This document shows positions 1 to 12,247 of a stretch of 64,000 bases of DNA, one piece after another (the first letter of the stretch is position 1; each line of letters starts with the position of its first letter). The notes under the pieces are model-generated. The model had not been told where the DNA came from. It saw nothing but the letters and a program-made list of their open reading frames with translations, and did no database searches. This DNA comes from Atriophallophorus winterbourni (lineage: Eukaryota; Platyhelminthes; Trematoda; Plagiorchiida; Microphallidae), in the NCBI GenBank assembly GCA_013407085.1, contig JACCGJ010016149.1, positions 1-64,000 of the forward strand. The letters run 5' to 3'. Position numbers and translations under genes: made by a program.

Positions 1-888
1 TGTGCATTGTGGCGTAAATATTGATCATAATATCATTATTGCTCGCTGGCGAGAACTCCCGTCTTTGGTTGTCCATTGTCCATTGGTTGTAATCAAGCTC
101 TTGTGAAGTAGATGTTTTTCATATACGACCTTGAAAAGCAAAATATCTTGTGATCTCAGCCTACAGTCACAGTAATGTATTGGAGCCTAAATTGCTATTT
201 GTGCAACTGCAGATAAAAAATGGATTGATGCGAGATAAAAGATGTAGCGTGATTATGCAGGACGCTTCTGTTTCAGCATCTAACACTACACAATCACTTG
301 TGAGTTCCCAAAGGTTTTCACTAATTTTTATTGAAATTTTTCACCGGCGGCGCTAAAACCTTTCTGGTGCTGAACGCACTAAAGAGCATTAACAGAGATG
401 GATGTGAACGTGTGAGAAACTCAGGTTTGCTGAATAGCAGGGTGCAAATCTGCACGCAAAAATGTTGTGATATGAAAAACCATTGTTCTCGTTGTTTTTG
501 TGCAAAATGCTATCTAAACTGGAATTTTATTGTGCGGCAAGATGGTGAATAACATTCCAATACAAAAGGTCAGTATCACGCCATACGTGCGGAAATAAGC
601 GTGATTGCATTGTGTAACTCTTTGGCTTCTCACATAGATATTGATCTGATTCTATTCTTGCAATGGAACAAGAGTAAAGAATACTATCCTGTGTGAGTAG
701 CTGTTCAGAAAAATCATTCTTATTAGTAATTAAACAGCAAATGTTTGTAGGACAAGAACTAAACACGCAATAATTATTTTACCGGCATTTGAGTTTAGTT
801 TGTGGTACTTTACCAGTACGCACGTGCATTTACCAATTCTCTTCTTCTTCTTCTCTTTTATTCGCTCTCTATCTGATGCCAGTTTGTC

Positions 889-1385
889 GAATCACACAGA
901 ATTGAGCGTCCAGCAAATTATCAACGTCTTATAGACCTGCCTATGCATGAACCACTTCGTATTTAATGAACAATTATATAGACACAAAGAAGGGTTGGCA
1001 ATGGGTTAACCGATATGTCCAGTACTTACAAACATGTATATGGGGAATTTCAAGAAAACAGCCTTTAATAATATAAGATTCAAGCCAAAATTTTGGTGGC
1101 GCTATGTTGATGACATATTTGTTATTATCAGGGAGATCAGTTGTAGGCCATCTTCAACTATTTAAATGAAAAAGACCCATGTATTACGGTCAAAAAGGAA
1201 GTGGAATCCTGCACCGGCATTTGGAATTTTTAGCACAAAATAAAGACGTGAAAATAAAAACATTTGTCTATTGGAAAGCTATCAATAAAAATGCTGTACT
1301 ACGATAAACTTCCGCTCATCAAAGGCAGATCTTCAGTTCCATACTGACCTCTGATCCTGTTTATTCCTACGAGACGTGACACACT
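889..1385 (+). pseudogene. Penelope-like element RT relic (unit A)
   Basis: Decayed reverse transcriptase core of a PLE. The visible landmarks are an AMG..P block just before an ANxxM-like stretch, then a W-RYVDDIF catalytic motif near 1100, then a T-VYWKA block resembling the PLE T-VYRK motif. It has at least two extra stops compared with unit B, including one inside the AMGSP-like block and one after DPVYSYET. There is no GIY-YIG endonuclease nearby. It cannot encode an active enzyme. Confidence 0.75.
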
Positions 1386-1659
1386 GTAGGCGTACTATAG
1401 GCTGTTTAGCGGTAAGGTAAAATAAGTGATGGTGGGTTAACTACTACTTAATCATGTTTCCTGTATTGACTATCACCCTTGATCTTACGAAGCTTCTGTG
1501 TCAGAACTGATACGTTACCAAAAAACTACTCTAAACGATTGCACGCAAATTACGCTTATATTTCTCTGGTTATGATAAAATTACGCCCAATATACTCAAG
1601 CATTTTGCACAATTTCTATGTGGAATTCTGACTCAGTTATTCTGCTAATCGCTGGTCAA

Positions 1660-1990
1660 ACAGACGGAATGGAAATCCGATATAATCTCCCGGATTTCAC
1701 AGCCCGCAAATTACAAGCCTGTTACCCTGTTGTCCGCCGTGTGCAAGGTGTTGGAAAGGATAGTGGCGAACAAAGTGAGCAAATACATTAAAGTAAATAA
1801 GCTATTTCCGAAGCGCAACACAGTTTTAGAAAAGGATACTCCTGCCTTACTAACCTTCTACCTACCCTTGACGATTGGCCTGATTTAACCTTACCACTGA
1901 CGACTTTTATGCAGACGACGCATGTTTCGCAAACATCAGATCGTGTCATGTTAACTGGGCCAACCAAGTTTACAAATCAGAGCACAAAAA
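1660..1990 (+). pseudogene. CR1-like RT fragment (unit A)
   Basis: The plus strand reads PANYKPVTLLSAVCKVLER, the hallmark block of CR1-clade RT (P.NYRPV.LLP...KVLE), followed by an FxKR...L.KD block equivalent to the QHGFRKG stretch and by a degenerate YADD-like motif near 1905. Most of the palm between these blocks is deleted and the frame shifts several times. Dead relic. Confidence 0.7.
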
Positions 1991-2026
1991 TCGATACGTG
2001 CGGGGTTGGCTGTGTTGTGTTGTTTG

Positions 2027-2780
2027 TGGTTGACGGAAAGTGACGAGTTGTAGGAATATTTCGTCACCCGATTTATACGCGAATTTTTCAGCCCGCCCCG
2101 AAAATCATCCTGTTCAAAATCTACTTAATCCCATGCTCCTTACTGAAACAAGAAATAATTCAATGGCCTTAATCGTTCTAAATTCACGACTGACTGTTTT
2201 TCAAGTATCCGGTCATCCAGATGCCAAGATATTTCCATGATATGTACCACTCAATCGTGTGACTGCAAATTTCTTATGAGAACGGAAATGGGTTCCCAAA
2301 TTGCATTCTTCACTTGCGAATGTTGAAAGAAATTTAGTTTAATTGACTACTGGTGCAGCACATTTCGGTCTGAATTAAATGTGTAACGGTAGATGTTGGA
2401 GTGTTCCAAGTTAAACAAACACGGACAGTATACAATTTCATTTTATAGTTTAATAGTAGTGTATTCTCGTACATCATTTTGATCATCCTTGTATGAGATG
2501 ATTTGATATATCGAATACATTTTGTATGTTAGAATCGTGGTTCCTCCTACTAATCGACGGAGAAAAAAGAACAAATTGTGGACAGCTGTCGCCTCATTAC
2601 GGCTTGATTGAAATCAGCCAATCCCAGCATGGCCATTCGCTCTTGATATTGGATGTGCTGCATCCCATCAACTAGCTTCATGTCTCGGTGGTTCATTCTA
2701 TCTAGCAATCCAATGGCTTTTCACAGCCACGGTGGGATCATGTACTCTAACGTTAGATGGATGTAAATAAGTAATTTAGT
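2027..2780. other. Unrecognised part of unit A
   Basis: AT-rich stretch shared with unit B (8015-8768). A short open stretch near 2040-2240 (8029-8226 in B) matches nothing I recognise. C and D lack this segment up to about 2697, where the shared sequence resumes. Confidence 0.5.
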
Positions 2781-3110
2781 AATTAATTCAGTAATGCGTG
2801 CAAGTTATTTTGGGAGAACCATCCAACTATTCCCCTCAGCATTCCCAAGATACCACATGCCCTGCTGAAGACTTTCTGGCAATGGCTATTTGGCTTCATA
2901 TTATTATTAATCCAGATACAAAGATCTTTCTTAGTGGTTCTCCAAGTGAGGTTTGTATGTTTAAAATTATATGTGTGCTCGTATTGCCGGCTAAGTTGCA
3001 ACATTTTACACTTACGTTTGTTGAAAGCCCTCAGATCTATTTGAGACCAAAGATACTGAGCATCCGACTGCTCTTTCAGCATTGAACAGTATTCAGTGGA
3101 TCAGATTTAA
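2780..3110 (-). pseudogene. CR1-like RT thumb fragment (unit A)
   Basis: A 99-codon minus-strand frame contains FNKRKCKMLQL, then a KDLCIWI block and KVFSRACGILGML. These match the FN..KC..L, KDLGIWI and HC..V..RA..ILGML segments just downstream of the catalytic motif in CR1-clade RTs. The palm upstream and the C-terminus are absent. The same fragment occurs in units B, C and D and in the CR1 copy at 60752-61036. Confidence 0.75.
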
Positions 3111-3354
3111 TTCATTATTTTTCTGGCATTAGAAAAACGTACCATCTTGCATGGTAATACTTGGGAAACATCATGTATAACAAAAAAGGATAGGCCAGGG
3201 CACTGAAACTTGATGGAGGCCGCTGGTGACATTGATGGTTTTTGACATACAGCCCTCAATGCAGTCTCGCACATGCTGTTATATGAGATAATCTCACAAC
3301 AGTCACCAAAACCATGCTAATGAAAAGTGTATACACTAATTGAGTGAATGTTTG

Positions 3355-3545
3355 TGAGAGTGCAGATTACGAGTCTTGGCCAAATTGTCTAGGAAGTTTC
3401 ACAGTTGGTAGAAAAAATGATATAAGAAAACGCCTTTTGATACTATGCACATAGTTCACAATTTCCGCCTGTAACATAAATTTCTAGCAAAGCCACTGCA
3501 AAAAGTCTCTTGGAAACATCCTCGTTTCATAACATTGATCGTCCA
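3355..3545 (+). pseudogene. RTE endonuclease scrap (unit A)
   Basis: The DNA here matches, with gaps, the better preserved RTE endonuclease frame at 36600-36790: gcagattacgagtcttgg, then aaaacgccttt, then aagtctcttggaaacatcctcg. It covers the stretch just after the GDFNA motif. No open frame survives. B, C and D keep the same scrap. Confidence 0.65.
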
Positions 3546-3559
3546 CATTAATGTGTTGC

Positions 3560-4251
3560 TCACATCCCCATCCCTTACAACACATTTCTTTGGTCATCCA
3601 TGTGAGCCTCGAGTGCTTGACCAAGAATCATTTTGTGATTCTGTGTCTCAACAACGTAGTTCGTTGTACGAACCCTATATAACAGTTGGCATGCAAGTAT
3701 AACCTTGTTGATCGTCCACGTTTAGCTTATTTCGTGGCACCGTGTCCAGGATAATTTAAACAATTATGCAGATAACTTGTTACTCATGAGTAAACGTGTT
3801 TGATATATTAAATTCCTGAAATTTATAAAACGTTATCAGCGCAAAATGTTCTGTCAGCTTGAGCATTAATAAAAATAATCACATCATTAAAAACGCTTTT
3901 CGCTTTCAAGCTTGTAAACGTTCGAGACTGGAAAACATCGGAGAATACTTTATCAATCAGAGAGAGTGATAGCGAGGAGACACATTTTGATGATCTACTG
4001 AACAAACAACTTCGTTCAATTCTTTTTAAATGTAACTCACCGAAATTGAGAAACAATGTTTGATTACGTAAGAAAAACATGTAAGCGGTTCCTTGTGCTG
4101 GGTGAATATGAAAAGCGTATAATGTTACAGGTTACATTTTTCATACTTCCGGGCAATAAAAGGGTTGAATGAGGTACATTAGAGAAATATCAAAGTATCT
4201 GGATGTGTAAAAATCATAAATATAGTATGCTTGTGCCGTTAACCAAGCATT
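3560..4251. other. Unrecognised shared segment of the units
   Basis: Conserved among A (3560-4251), B (9515-10228), C (14165-14860) and D (18745-19290). Short open stretches on both strands (3823-4080 minus, for example) match no family I know. The repeated conservation reflects unit duplication and is not evidence of coding. Confidence 0.5.
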
Positions 4252-4665
4252 CAAAGTTATTCGAAGTTTTAATGGTTCAAAAAGTAAATACTTTACAGTA
4301 ACCACAGATTAAAAATATAGGGAATTCATAAAAACAACACAAATGTTTTATACACAAGGAAAGTCAGCACGTGTATTCAGGTGAAAGGTTGGGTTTAGTC
4401 AACATAAACTTGTCAAGTTCAGCCTTGAACATGTTCAGGCTTGTTGCGCAAATGATATGTGGGGGCAGTGAGTTCCATAGAAAACAGACTCTGACAGCAA
4501 AGAGAAACCTACGACAATTTGATCTGGAGTGTGGAATAATTAACTTGTATCCATGCGATCTGCTACCACGCGCTTCTTGCCGATGAAACAGGTGTTCGAG
4601 TGGGTATCCACTGTATGCAGAACATTGAAAAGCAGGATCAAGTCACCCCTGAGACGACGGTACGG
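4252..4665 (-). mobile_element. CR1 3'-end insertion present only in unit A
   Basis: Units B, C and D run directly from ccaagcat into the integrase relic, whereas A has ~410 bp extra. The minus strand of the extra DNA starts with RRLRGDLILLFNVL, the near-universal RRLRGDLI motif of the CR1 RT C-terminal domain, and continues to a decayed C-terminus. It therefore looks like a 5'-truncated CR1 copy inserted after the units were duplicated. I could not find a clean target-site duplication. Confidence 0.7.
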
Positions 4666-4734
4666 CTAACTCTGGCGAATTTTAAAGCGATTCCCAACTT
4701 AATGCTTGCTGAAGTTACTCTGCACATTAAAACA

Positions 4735-5345
4735 CTCAGCCGTGACTACACCGCGCAAGCTGGGACACCATGGTTGACTAAAACATATCTCCACTCGATA
4801 GGACGTACCGTTAGACAACCAAATCCAGAATGCGCAGCTTTTGTGATACGCAACGTCTAATCACAGAACGCTTCGTATGGCCTGGAATAAAAACGGGAGT
4901 GCGGGAGATTGCCAGAGCCTGGGTCCCTTGTCAAAAATCCAAAGTTAAACGCCACATACGGAGCACAATTGGAACATACGACGACAATTGCACGCGTTTC
5001 AGCCATGTTCCTATCGACATCGTCTGACCGCTGCATTAGTCGGTAGCTGTACCCATCCAGGACATCAATTCAGAAACGATAGCGAAAATTATTTGTCGGA
5101 CATGGATTGATAATTACGACACACCAGAAATTGTGACGACACACCGCGTTTGCAATTTGAATAGAAGCTCTTCCATGACCTCACAAGGCTGCTCGGAACA
5201 AAGCGAATCCGGACGACAGCTTATCACCTAGCAGCAAACGGGATCACTGAACGAATGCACAGACGGTTAAATGCATCCTGATGGCTCAATTAGACCCAAG
5301 CAACTAGACTGAACACCTATCGCTGGTTCTACTGAGCTGTGTTGC
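4735..5345 (+). pseudogene. Gypsy integrase relic (unit A)
   Basis: The frame 4830-5027 reads QRLITERFVWPGI, then a CQKSKVKRH block and THVPIDIV-like text, matching the integrase zinc-binding region (..RFVW.G...D...W...C..C..K..RH) and the first catalytic strand (H.DIVGPLP). Farther on, broken frames give a WIDNY.TPE.VTT block and an AYHLAANG..ER-like block, equivalent to the second Asp region and the catalytic Glu helix. Stops and shifts separate them. Same fold as the intact integrase at 44030-44460 but a different, older family. Confidence 0.75.
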
Positions 5346-6867
5346 AGACCAGTATATCTACACATTCATCATTTTACACGTCGACTTATTCAACCTTTCG
5401 CCAACACACGATTCGAAAGTCAATCAGCATCACATGTACAAATATCGAAACTCCAATCTGATTTTGAAAACATGCAGGTTGCACAGCTATGAATAATATG
5501 ACATTCAACCTACGTAAAAGCAAGTTGCTGCGCCTTGCCGCAAGAACTTGCAATCAGAGTGGTAAGCCGTTCTTGTTGTCTCCCCCGAGACTCACCGTTT
5601 TCGTGAATCCATCGTTTCAGTGAAGAAGCTCACACTGGAATTGCTAACTCAGTTTGTATCAAAAAGAAGAAGACAAAATAATTTTCGCTGTCATATGTTT
5701 ATTATTATGGAGTCAGATTTAGTTTTGGAATGAGCTATTGCGAGAGTTAGTGTTGTTTTTATATTGCTTCTGTACCGGTAGGATAAAAGGCTACATACAA
5801 GGATAAGTGTTTGGGACACAGGTATGGCCGGGGTTAGTGTTCATGAATAACGAAAACAAAATTATGTAGCATGTCTGTTTTTGAAAGTTAAATCGCAGAT
5901 ATGTAGAAGGGTTTATACGCGTCTGTACAAAATTGCGATTATTTCTCATCAATAAATCCTTTGACCATAAAGGATATCAATGTGCATTGTGGCGTAAATA
6001 TTGATCATAATATCATTATTGCTCGCTGGCGAGAACTCCCGTCTTTGGTTGTCCATTGCCCATTGGTTGTAATCAAGCTCTTGTGAAGTAGATGTTTTTC
6101 ATATACGACCTTGAAAAGCAAAACATCTTGTGATCTCAGCCTACAGTCACAGTAATGTATTGGAGCCTAAATTGCTATTTGTGCAACTGCAGATAAAAAA
6201 TGGTTTGGTGCGAGATAAAAGATGTAGCGTGATTATGCAGGACGCTTCTGTTTCAGCCTCTAACACTACACAATCACTTGTGAGTTCCCAAAGGTTTTCA
6301 CTAATTTTTATTGAAATTTTTCACCGGCGACGCTAAAACCGTTCTGGTTCTGAACGCACTAAAGAGCATTAACAGAGATGGATGTGAACGTGTGAGAAAC
6401 TCAGGTTTGCTGAATAGCAGGGTGCAAATCTGCACGCAAAAATGTTGTGATAGCAAAAACCATTGTTCTCGTTGTTTTTGTGCAAAATGCTATCTAAACT
6501 AGAATTTTATTGTGCGGCAAGATGGTGAATAACATTCCAATACAAAAGGTCAGCATCATGCGATACGTGCGGAAATAAGCGTGATTGCATTGTGTAACTC
6601 TTTGGCTTCTCACATAGATATTAAGCTGGTTCTATTTTCGCAATACAACAAGAGTAAAGAATAATATCCTGTGTGAGTAGCTGTTCAGAAAAATCATTCT
6701 TATTAGTAATTAAACAGCAAATGTTTGTAGGACAAGAACTAAACACGCAATAATTATTTTACCGGCATTTGAGTTTAGTTTGTGGTACTTTACCAGTACG
6801 CACGTGAGCTTACCAATTCTCTTCTTCTTCTTCTCTTTTTTCGCTCTCTATCTGATGCCAGTTTGTC

Positions 6868-7375
6868 AGATCGCACAGAATTGAGCGTCCAGCAAATTAT
6901 CAACGTCTTATAGATCTGCCTATGCATGAACCACTTCGTATTTAATGAGCAATTATATATACACAAAGAAGCGTTGGCAATGGGTTCACCGATATGTCCA
7001 GTACTTGCAAACATGCATATGGAGAATTTCAAGAAAACAGCCCTTAATAATATAGGATTCAAGCCAAAATTGGGGTGGCGCTATGTTGATGACATATTTG
7101 TTATTATCAGGGAGATCAGTTGTAGGCCATCTTCAACTATTTAAATGAAATAGACCCATGTATTACGGTCAAATAGGAAGTGGAATCCTGCACGGGCACT
7201 CTTCCATTTTTGGAATTTTTAGCACAAAATAAAGACGTGAAAATAAAAACATTTGTCTATTGGAAAGCTATCAATAAAAATGCTGTACTACGACAAACTT
7301 CCGCTCATCAAAGGCAGATCTTCAGTTCCATACTGACCTCTGATCCTGTTTATTCCCACGAGACGTGACACACTG
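6868..7375 (+). pseudogene. Penelope-like element RT relic (unit B)
   Basis: Best PLE fragment in the window. A 72-codon open stretch from 6926 holds FVFNEQLY, EALAMGSPICP, ANMHMENF and RYVDDIFVI in the order and spacing typical of PLE RT fingers and palm; YVDD supplies the two catalytic aspartates. A second open stretch (7180-7368) carries TLPFLEF and TFVYWKA, matching the conserved LPFLD and VYRK blocks downstream in PLE RT. Stops at about 6908 and 7141 break the frame and the fingers N-terminus is missing. PLEs often occur as tandem or partial tandem copies, which may be linked to the array seen here, but that is inference. Confidence 0.8.
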
Positions 7376-7644
7376 TAGGCGTACTATAGGCTGTTTAGCG
7401 GTAAGGTAAAATAAGTGATGGTGGGTTAACTACTACTTAATCATGTTTCCTGTATTGACTATCACCCTTGATCTTACGAAGCTTCTGTGTCAGAACTGAT
7501 ACGTTACCAAAAAACTGCTCTAAACGATTGCATGCAAATTACGCTTATATTTCTCTGGTTATGATAAAATTACGCCCAATATACTAAAGCATTTTGCACA
7601 ATTTCTATGCGGAATTCTGACGCAGTTATTCTGCTAATCGCTGG

Positions 7645-7985
7645 TCAAACAGACGGAATGGAAATCCGATATAATCTCCCGGATTTCACAGCCCGCAAAT
7701 TACAAGCCTGTTACCCTGTTGTCCGCCGTGTGCAAGGTGTTGGAAAGGATAGTGGCGAACAAAGTGAGCAAATACATTAAAGTAAATAAGCTATTTCGGA
7801 AGCGCAACACAGTTTTAGAAAAGGATACTGCTGCCTTACTAACCTTTTACTTACCCTTGACGATTGGCCTGATTTAACCTTACCACTGACGACTTTTATG
7901 CAGACGACGCATGTTTCGCAAACATCAGATCGTGTCATGTTAACTGGGCCAACCAAGTGTACAAATCAGAGCACAAAAATCGATA
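7645..7985 (+). pseudogene. CR1-like RT fragment (unit B)
   Basis: Counterpart of 1660-1990. It retains an AQHSFRKGY-like block (about 7800-7830) and a YADDACF motif near 7897, with a large internal deletion between them and frameshifts. The same deletion is present in both copies, so it predates the tandem duplication. Confidence 0.65.
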
Positions 7986-8768
7986 CGTGCGGGGTTGGCT
8001 GTATTGTGTTGTTTGTGGTTGACGGAAAGTGACGAGTTGTAGGAATATTTCGTCACCCGATTTACCGCGAATTTTTCAGCCTCCAGAAAATCATCCTGTT
8101 CAACATCTACTTAATCCCATGCTCCTTACTGGGATAAGAAATCATTCAATCGCCTTAATCGTTCTAAATTCACGACTGACTGTTTTTCAAGTATCCGGTC
8201 ATCCAGATGCCAAGATATTTCCATGATATGTACCACTCAATCGTGTGACTGCAAAGTTCTTATGAGAACGGAAATGGTTTCTCGAATTGCCAAATTCTGA
8301 ACTTGCGGATGTTGAAAGATATTTAGTTTAATTGACTACTGGTGCAGCACATTTCGGTCTAAATTGAATGTGTAACGGTGGATGTTGGAGTGTTCCAAGT
8401 TAAACAAACACGGACAGTATACAATTACATTTTACAGTTCAATAGTAGTGTATTCTCGTACATCATTCTGATCATCCTTGTATGAGATGATTTGATATAT
8501 CGAATACATTTTGTATGTTAGAATCGTTGTTCCTCCTACTAATCGACGGAGAAAGAAGAACAAATTGTGGGCAGCTGTCGCCCCATTAGGGCTTGATTGA
8601 AATCAGCCAATCCCAGCATGGCCATTCGCTCTTGAAATGGGATGTGCTGCATCCCATCAACTAGCTTCATGTCTCGGTGGTTCATTCTATCTAGCAATCC
8701 AAAGGCTTTTTACAGCCACGGTGGGATCATGTACTCTATCGTTGAATGGATGTAAGTAAGTAATTTAG

Positions 8769-9145
8769 TAATTAATTCAGTAATGCGTTGAAGCCTTTTT
8801 GGGAGAACCATCCAACTATTCCCCTCAGCATTCCCAAGATACCACATGCCATGTTGAAGACTTTCTGGCAATGACTATTTGGCTTCAGATTATTAGTAAT
8901 CCAGACACCAATGATCTTTCTTAGTAGTTCTCCATGTAAGGTTTTTATGGTTAAGATTATATGTGTGCTCGTATTGCCGGCCAAGTTGCAAAATTTTACA
9001 TTTACTTTTGTTGAAAGGCATCAGATTATGTTGAGACCAGAGAGACTGGTATTCCAAATCCTCTTTCAACATTGAACAATATTTAGTGGATCGAATTTCC
9101 TTCATTATTTTTCTGGCATTAGCAAAACGTACCATTTGCATGGTA
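8769..9145 (-). pseudogene. CR1-like RT thumb fragment (unit B)
   Basis: Same fragment as at 2780-3110. Here it needs one frameshift near 8930 to join the FNKSKCKILQLG part to the HCQKVFNMACGILGML part. No catalytic residues are present. Relic only. Confidence 0.72.
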
Positions 9146-9339
9146 ATACTTGGGAAACATCATGTATAACGAGAAAAGGATAGGCCAGGGCGCTAAAACT
9201 TGATGGAGGCCGCTGGTGACATTGATGATTTTCGACATACAGCTCTCAATGCAGTCTCGCACATGCTGTTATGTGGGATAATCTCACAACAGTCACCAAA
9301 ACCATGCTAATGAAAAGTGTGTACGCTAATTGAGTGAAT

Positions 9340-9500
9340 GTTTGGCCAAATTGTCTAGGAAGGTTTACAGTTGGTAGAATAAATGAAATAAGAAAACGCC
9401 TTTTGAAACTATGCACATAGATCAAAATTTCAGTCTTTAACATAAATTTCTAGCAAAGCCACTGCATAAAGTCTCTTGGAAACATCCTCGTTTCATAACA
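9340..9500 (+). pseudogene. RTE endonuclease scrap (unit B)
   Basis: Same scrap as in unit A but lacking the first ~25 bp (gtgagagtgcagattacgag). Confidence 0.6.
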
Positions 9501-10299
9501 TTGATCGTCCACATTAATGTGTTGTTCACATCCCCATCCCTTACAACACATTTCTTTAGTCATCCAAATGCGCTGCGAGTGCTTGACCAAGTATCATTTT
9601 GTGATTCTGTGTCTGAACAACGTAGTTCGTTGTACGAACCCTATATAACAGTTGGCATGCAAGTATAACTTTGTTGATCGTCCACGTTTAGCTTATTTCG
9701 TGGCACAGTGTCCAGGATAATTTAAACAATTACGCAGATAACTTGTTACTCATGAGTAAACGTATGTTTGATATATTAAATTCCTGAAATTTATAAAACG
9801 TTATCAGCGCAAAATGTTCTGTCAGTTTGAGCATTGATAAAAATGATCACATCATTAAAAACGCTTTTCGGTGTCAAGCTTGTAAACGGTCAAGACTGGA
9901 AAACATCGGAGAATACTTTATCAATCAGAAAGAGTGATAGCGAGGCGACACATTTTGATGATCTACTGAACAAACAACTTCGTTCAATTCTTTTTAAATG
10001 TAACTCAACGAAATTGAGAAACAATGTTTGATTACGTAAGAAAAACATGTAAGCGGTTCCTTGTGCTGGGTGAATATGAAAAGCGTATAATGTTACAGGT
10101 TACAAAACTCATACATTTTTCATACTTCCGGGCAATAAAGGAGTTGAATGAGGTACATTAGAGAAATATCAAAGTATCTGGATGTGTAAAAATCATAAAA
10201 ATAGTATGCTTGCGCCTTTAACCAAGCATGCTACATACTCGGCTAACTCTGGCGAATTTTAATGCGATTCCCAACTTAATGTTTGCTGAAGTTACTCTG

Positions 10300-10920
10300 C
10301 ACATTCAAACACTCAGCCGTGACTGCACCGCGCAAGCTGAGACACCACGGTTGACTAAAACATATCTCCACTCGTTAGGCAAACAAATCCAGAATGCGCA
10401 GCTTTTGGGATACGCAACGTCTAATCACAGAACGCTTTGTATGGCCTGGAATAAAAAAGGGAGTGCGGGAGATTGCCAGAGCCTGGGTCTCTTGTCAAAA
10501 ATCCAAAGTTCAACGCCACATACGGAGCACAATTGGAACATACGACGACAATTGCACGCGTTTCAGCCATGTTCCTATCGACATCGTCTGACCGCTGCCA
10601 AACTCAAAAGGCCAGCGATGCCTCCTGACGTATGTAGATCGATACACGCATTAGTCGGTAGCTGTACCCATCCAGGACATCAATTCAGAAACGATAGCGA
10701 AAATTATTCGTCGCACACTGGATTGATAATTACGACACACCAGAAATTGTGACAACAGACCGCGTTTGCAATTCGAATAGAAGCTCATCCATGACCTCAC
10801 AAGGCTGCTCGGAACAAAGCGAATCCGGACGACAGCTTATCACCTCGCAGCAAACGGGATGATTGAACGGATGCCCAGACGGTTAAAGACATCCTGATGG
10901 CTTAATTAGACCCAAGCAAC
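10300..10920 (+). pseudogene. Gypsy integrase relic (unit B)
   Basis: Second copy of the integrase relic. The zinc-binding part (10394-10591) reads FVWPGIKKGVREIARAW followed by SCQKSKVQRH. Two overlapping open frames reflect one shift near 10590. The Glu-helix part survives near 10840 (accTCGCAGCAAACGGGATG). Not functional. Confidence 0.74.
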
Positions 10921-11384
10921 TAGACTGAACACCTATCGCTGGTTCTACTGAGCTGTGTTGCAGACCAGTATATCTACACATTCATCATTGTACACGTCGA
11001 CTTATTCAACCTTTCGCCAACACACGATTCGAAAGTCAATCAGCATCACATGTACAAATATCGAAACTCCAAACTGATTTTGAAAACATGCAGGTTGCAC
11101 AGCTATGAATAATATGACATTCAACCTACGTAAAAGCAAGTTGCTGCGCCTTGCCGCAAGAACTTGCAATCAGAGTGGTAAGCCGTTCTTGTTGTCTCCC
11201 CCGAGACTCACTGTTTTGGTGAATCCATCGTTTCAGTGAAGAAGCTCACACGGGAATTGCTACCTCCCTTTGTATCAAAAAGAAGAAGACAAAATAATTT
11301 TCGCTGTCATATGTTTATTATTATGGAATCAGATTTAGTTTTGGAATGAGCTATTGCGAGAGTTAGTGTTGTTTTTATATTGCT

Positions 11385-11424
11385 GAAAATTCGTGAACAC
11401 GAATAAAATCATTCTTCTTCTTCT
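11385..11424 (+). mobile_element. Minimal retroposon 3' end: hairpin, AATAAA, (TTC)n (unit B only)
   Basis: Unit B contains ~40 bp absent from C and D: a perfect hairpin TTCGTGAACACGAA (11390-11403), overlapping AATAAA at 11402-11407, then (TTC)4 to 11424. The same hairpin-AATAAA-(TTC)n layout ends the 412-bp insertion in the Gypsy element at 42148-42554, so this is probably the extreme 3' tip of the same element family. Unit A keeps only the terminal ttct. Confidence 0.6.
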
Positions 11425-12247
11425 GTACCGGTAGGATAAAAGGCTACATACAAGGGTAAGTGTTTGGGACACAGGTATGGCCAGGGTTAGTGTTCATGAA
11501 TAACGAATGCAAAATTATGTAGCATGGCTATTTTTTGAAAGTTAAATCGCAGATATGTAGAAGGGTTTATACGCGTCTGTACAAAATTGCGATTATTTCT
11601 TATCAATAAATCCTTTGACCATAAAGGATATCAATGTGCATTGTGGCGTAAATATTGATCATAATATCATTATTGCTCGCTGGCGAGAACTCCCGTCTAC
11701 ACAATCACTTATGAGTTCCCAAAGGTTTTCACAAAGTTTTATTGAAATTTTTCACCGGCGACGCTAATAACTTTCTGGTGCTGAACGCATTAAAGTGCGT
11801 AAACGGAGATCGATACGAATTTTTCAAGTGAACGTGTGAGAAACTGTGGTTCATTCAATAGCGAGGTGCAAATCTGCACGCAATAATGTTGTGATTGCAA
11901 AAACCATTGTTCTCGTTGTTTTTGTGCAAAATGCTACTAAACTGGAATTTTATTGTGCGGCAAGATGGTGAATAACATTCCAATACAAAAGGTCAGTATC
12001 ACGCGATACGTGCGGAAATAAGCGTGATTGCATTTGTGTAACTCTTTGGCTTCTCACATAGATATTAAGCTGGTTCTATTTTCGCAATGCAACAAGAGTA
12101 AAGAATAATATCCTGTGTGAGTAGCTGTTCAGAAAAATCATTCTTATTAGTAATTAAACAGCAAATGTTTGTAGAACAAGAACTAAACACGAAATAATTA
12201 TTTTACCGGCATTTGAGTTTAGTTCGCACGCTCAGTTTACCAATGCT

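Larger units (their letters stand above)
1..5980. repeat. Tandem composite repeat, unit A (5980 bp)
   Basis: The sequence at 1 (tgtgcattgtggcgtaaata) recurs at 5981, 11635 and 16232, each time after the same 40 bp ending in aggatatcaa, so these are head-to-tail copies. Unit A is a mosaic, left to right: an unrecognised 5' part, a PLE RT relic, a CR1 RT scrap, a minus-strand CR1 thumb relic, an RTE endonuclease scrap, a minus-strand CR1 3' end present only in this copy, and a Gypsy integrase relic. The window opens inside the array, so the true unit boundary is arbitrary. Copies A and B look very similar over most of their length (by eye). Confidence 0.9.
5981..11634. repeat. Tandem composite repeat, unit B (5654 bp)
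   Basis: Collinear with unit A. It differs mainly by lacking the CR1 3'-end insertion found at 4252-4665 in A and by carrying a ~40 bp hairpin plus (TTC)n insertion at 11385-11422. It has the best preserved PLE RT frame of the array (YVDD intact). The same relic order shows that the mosaic existed before the unit was amplified. Confidence 0.9.

Noticed and set aside
331..552. Cysteine-rich 73-residue peptide in units A and B
   Set aside because: Shortened or broken between units and inside a relic mosaic; open by chance.
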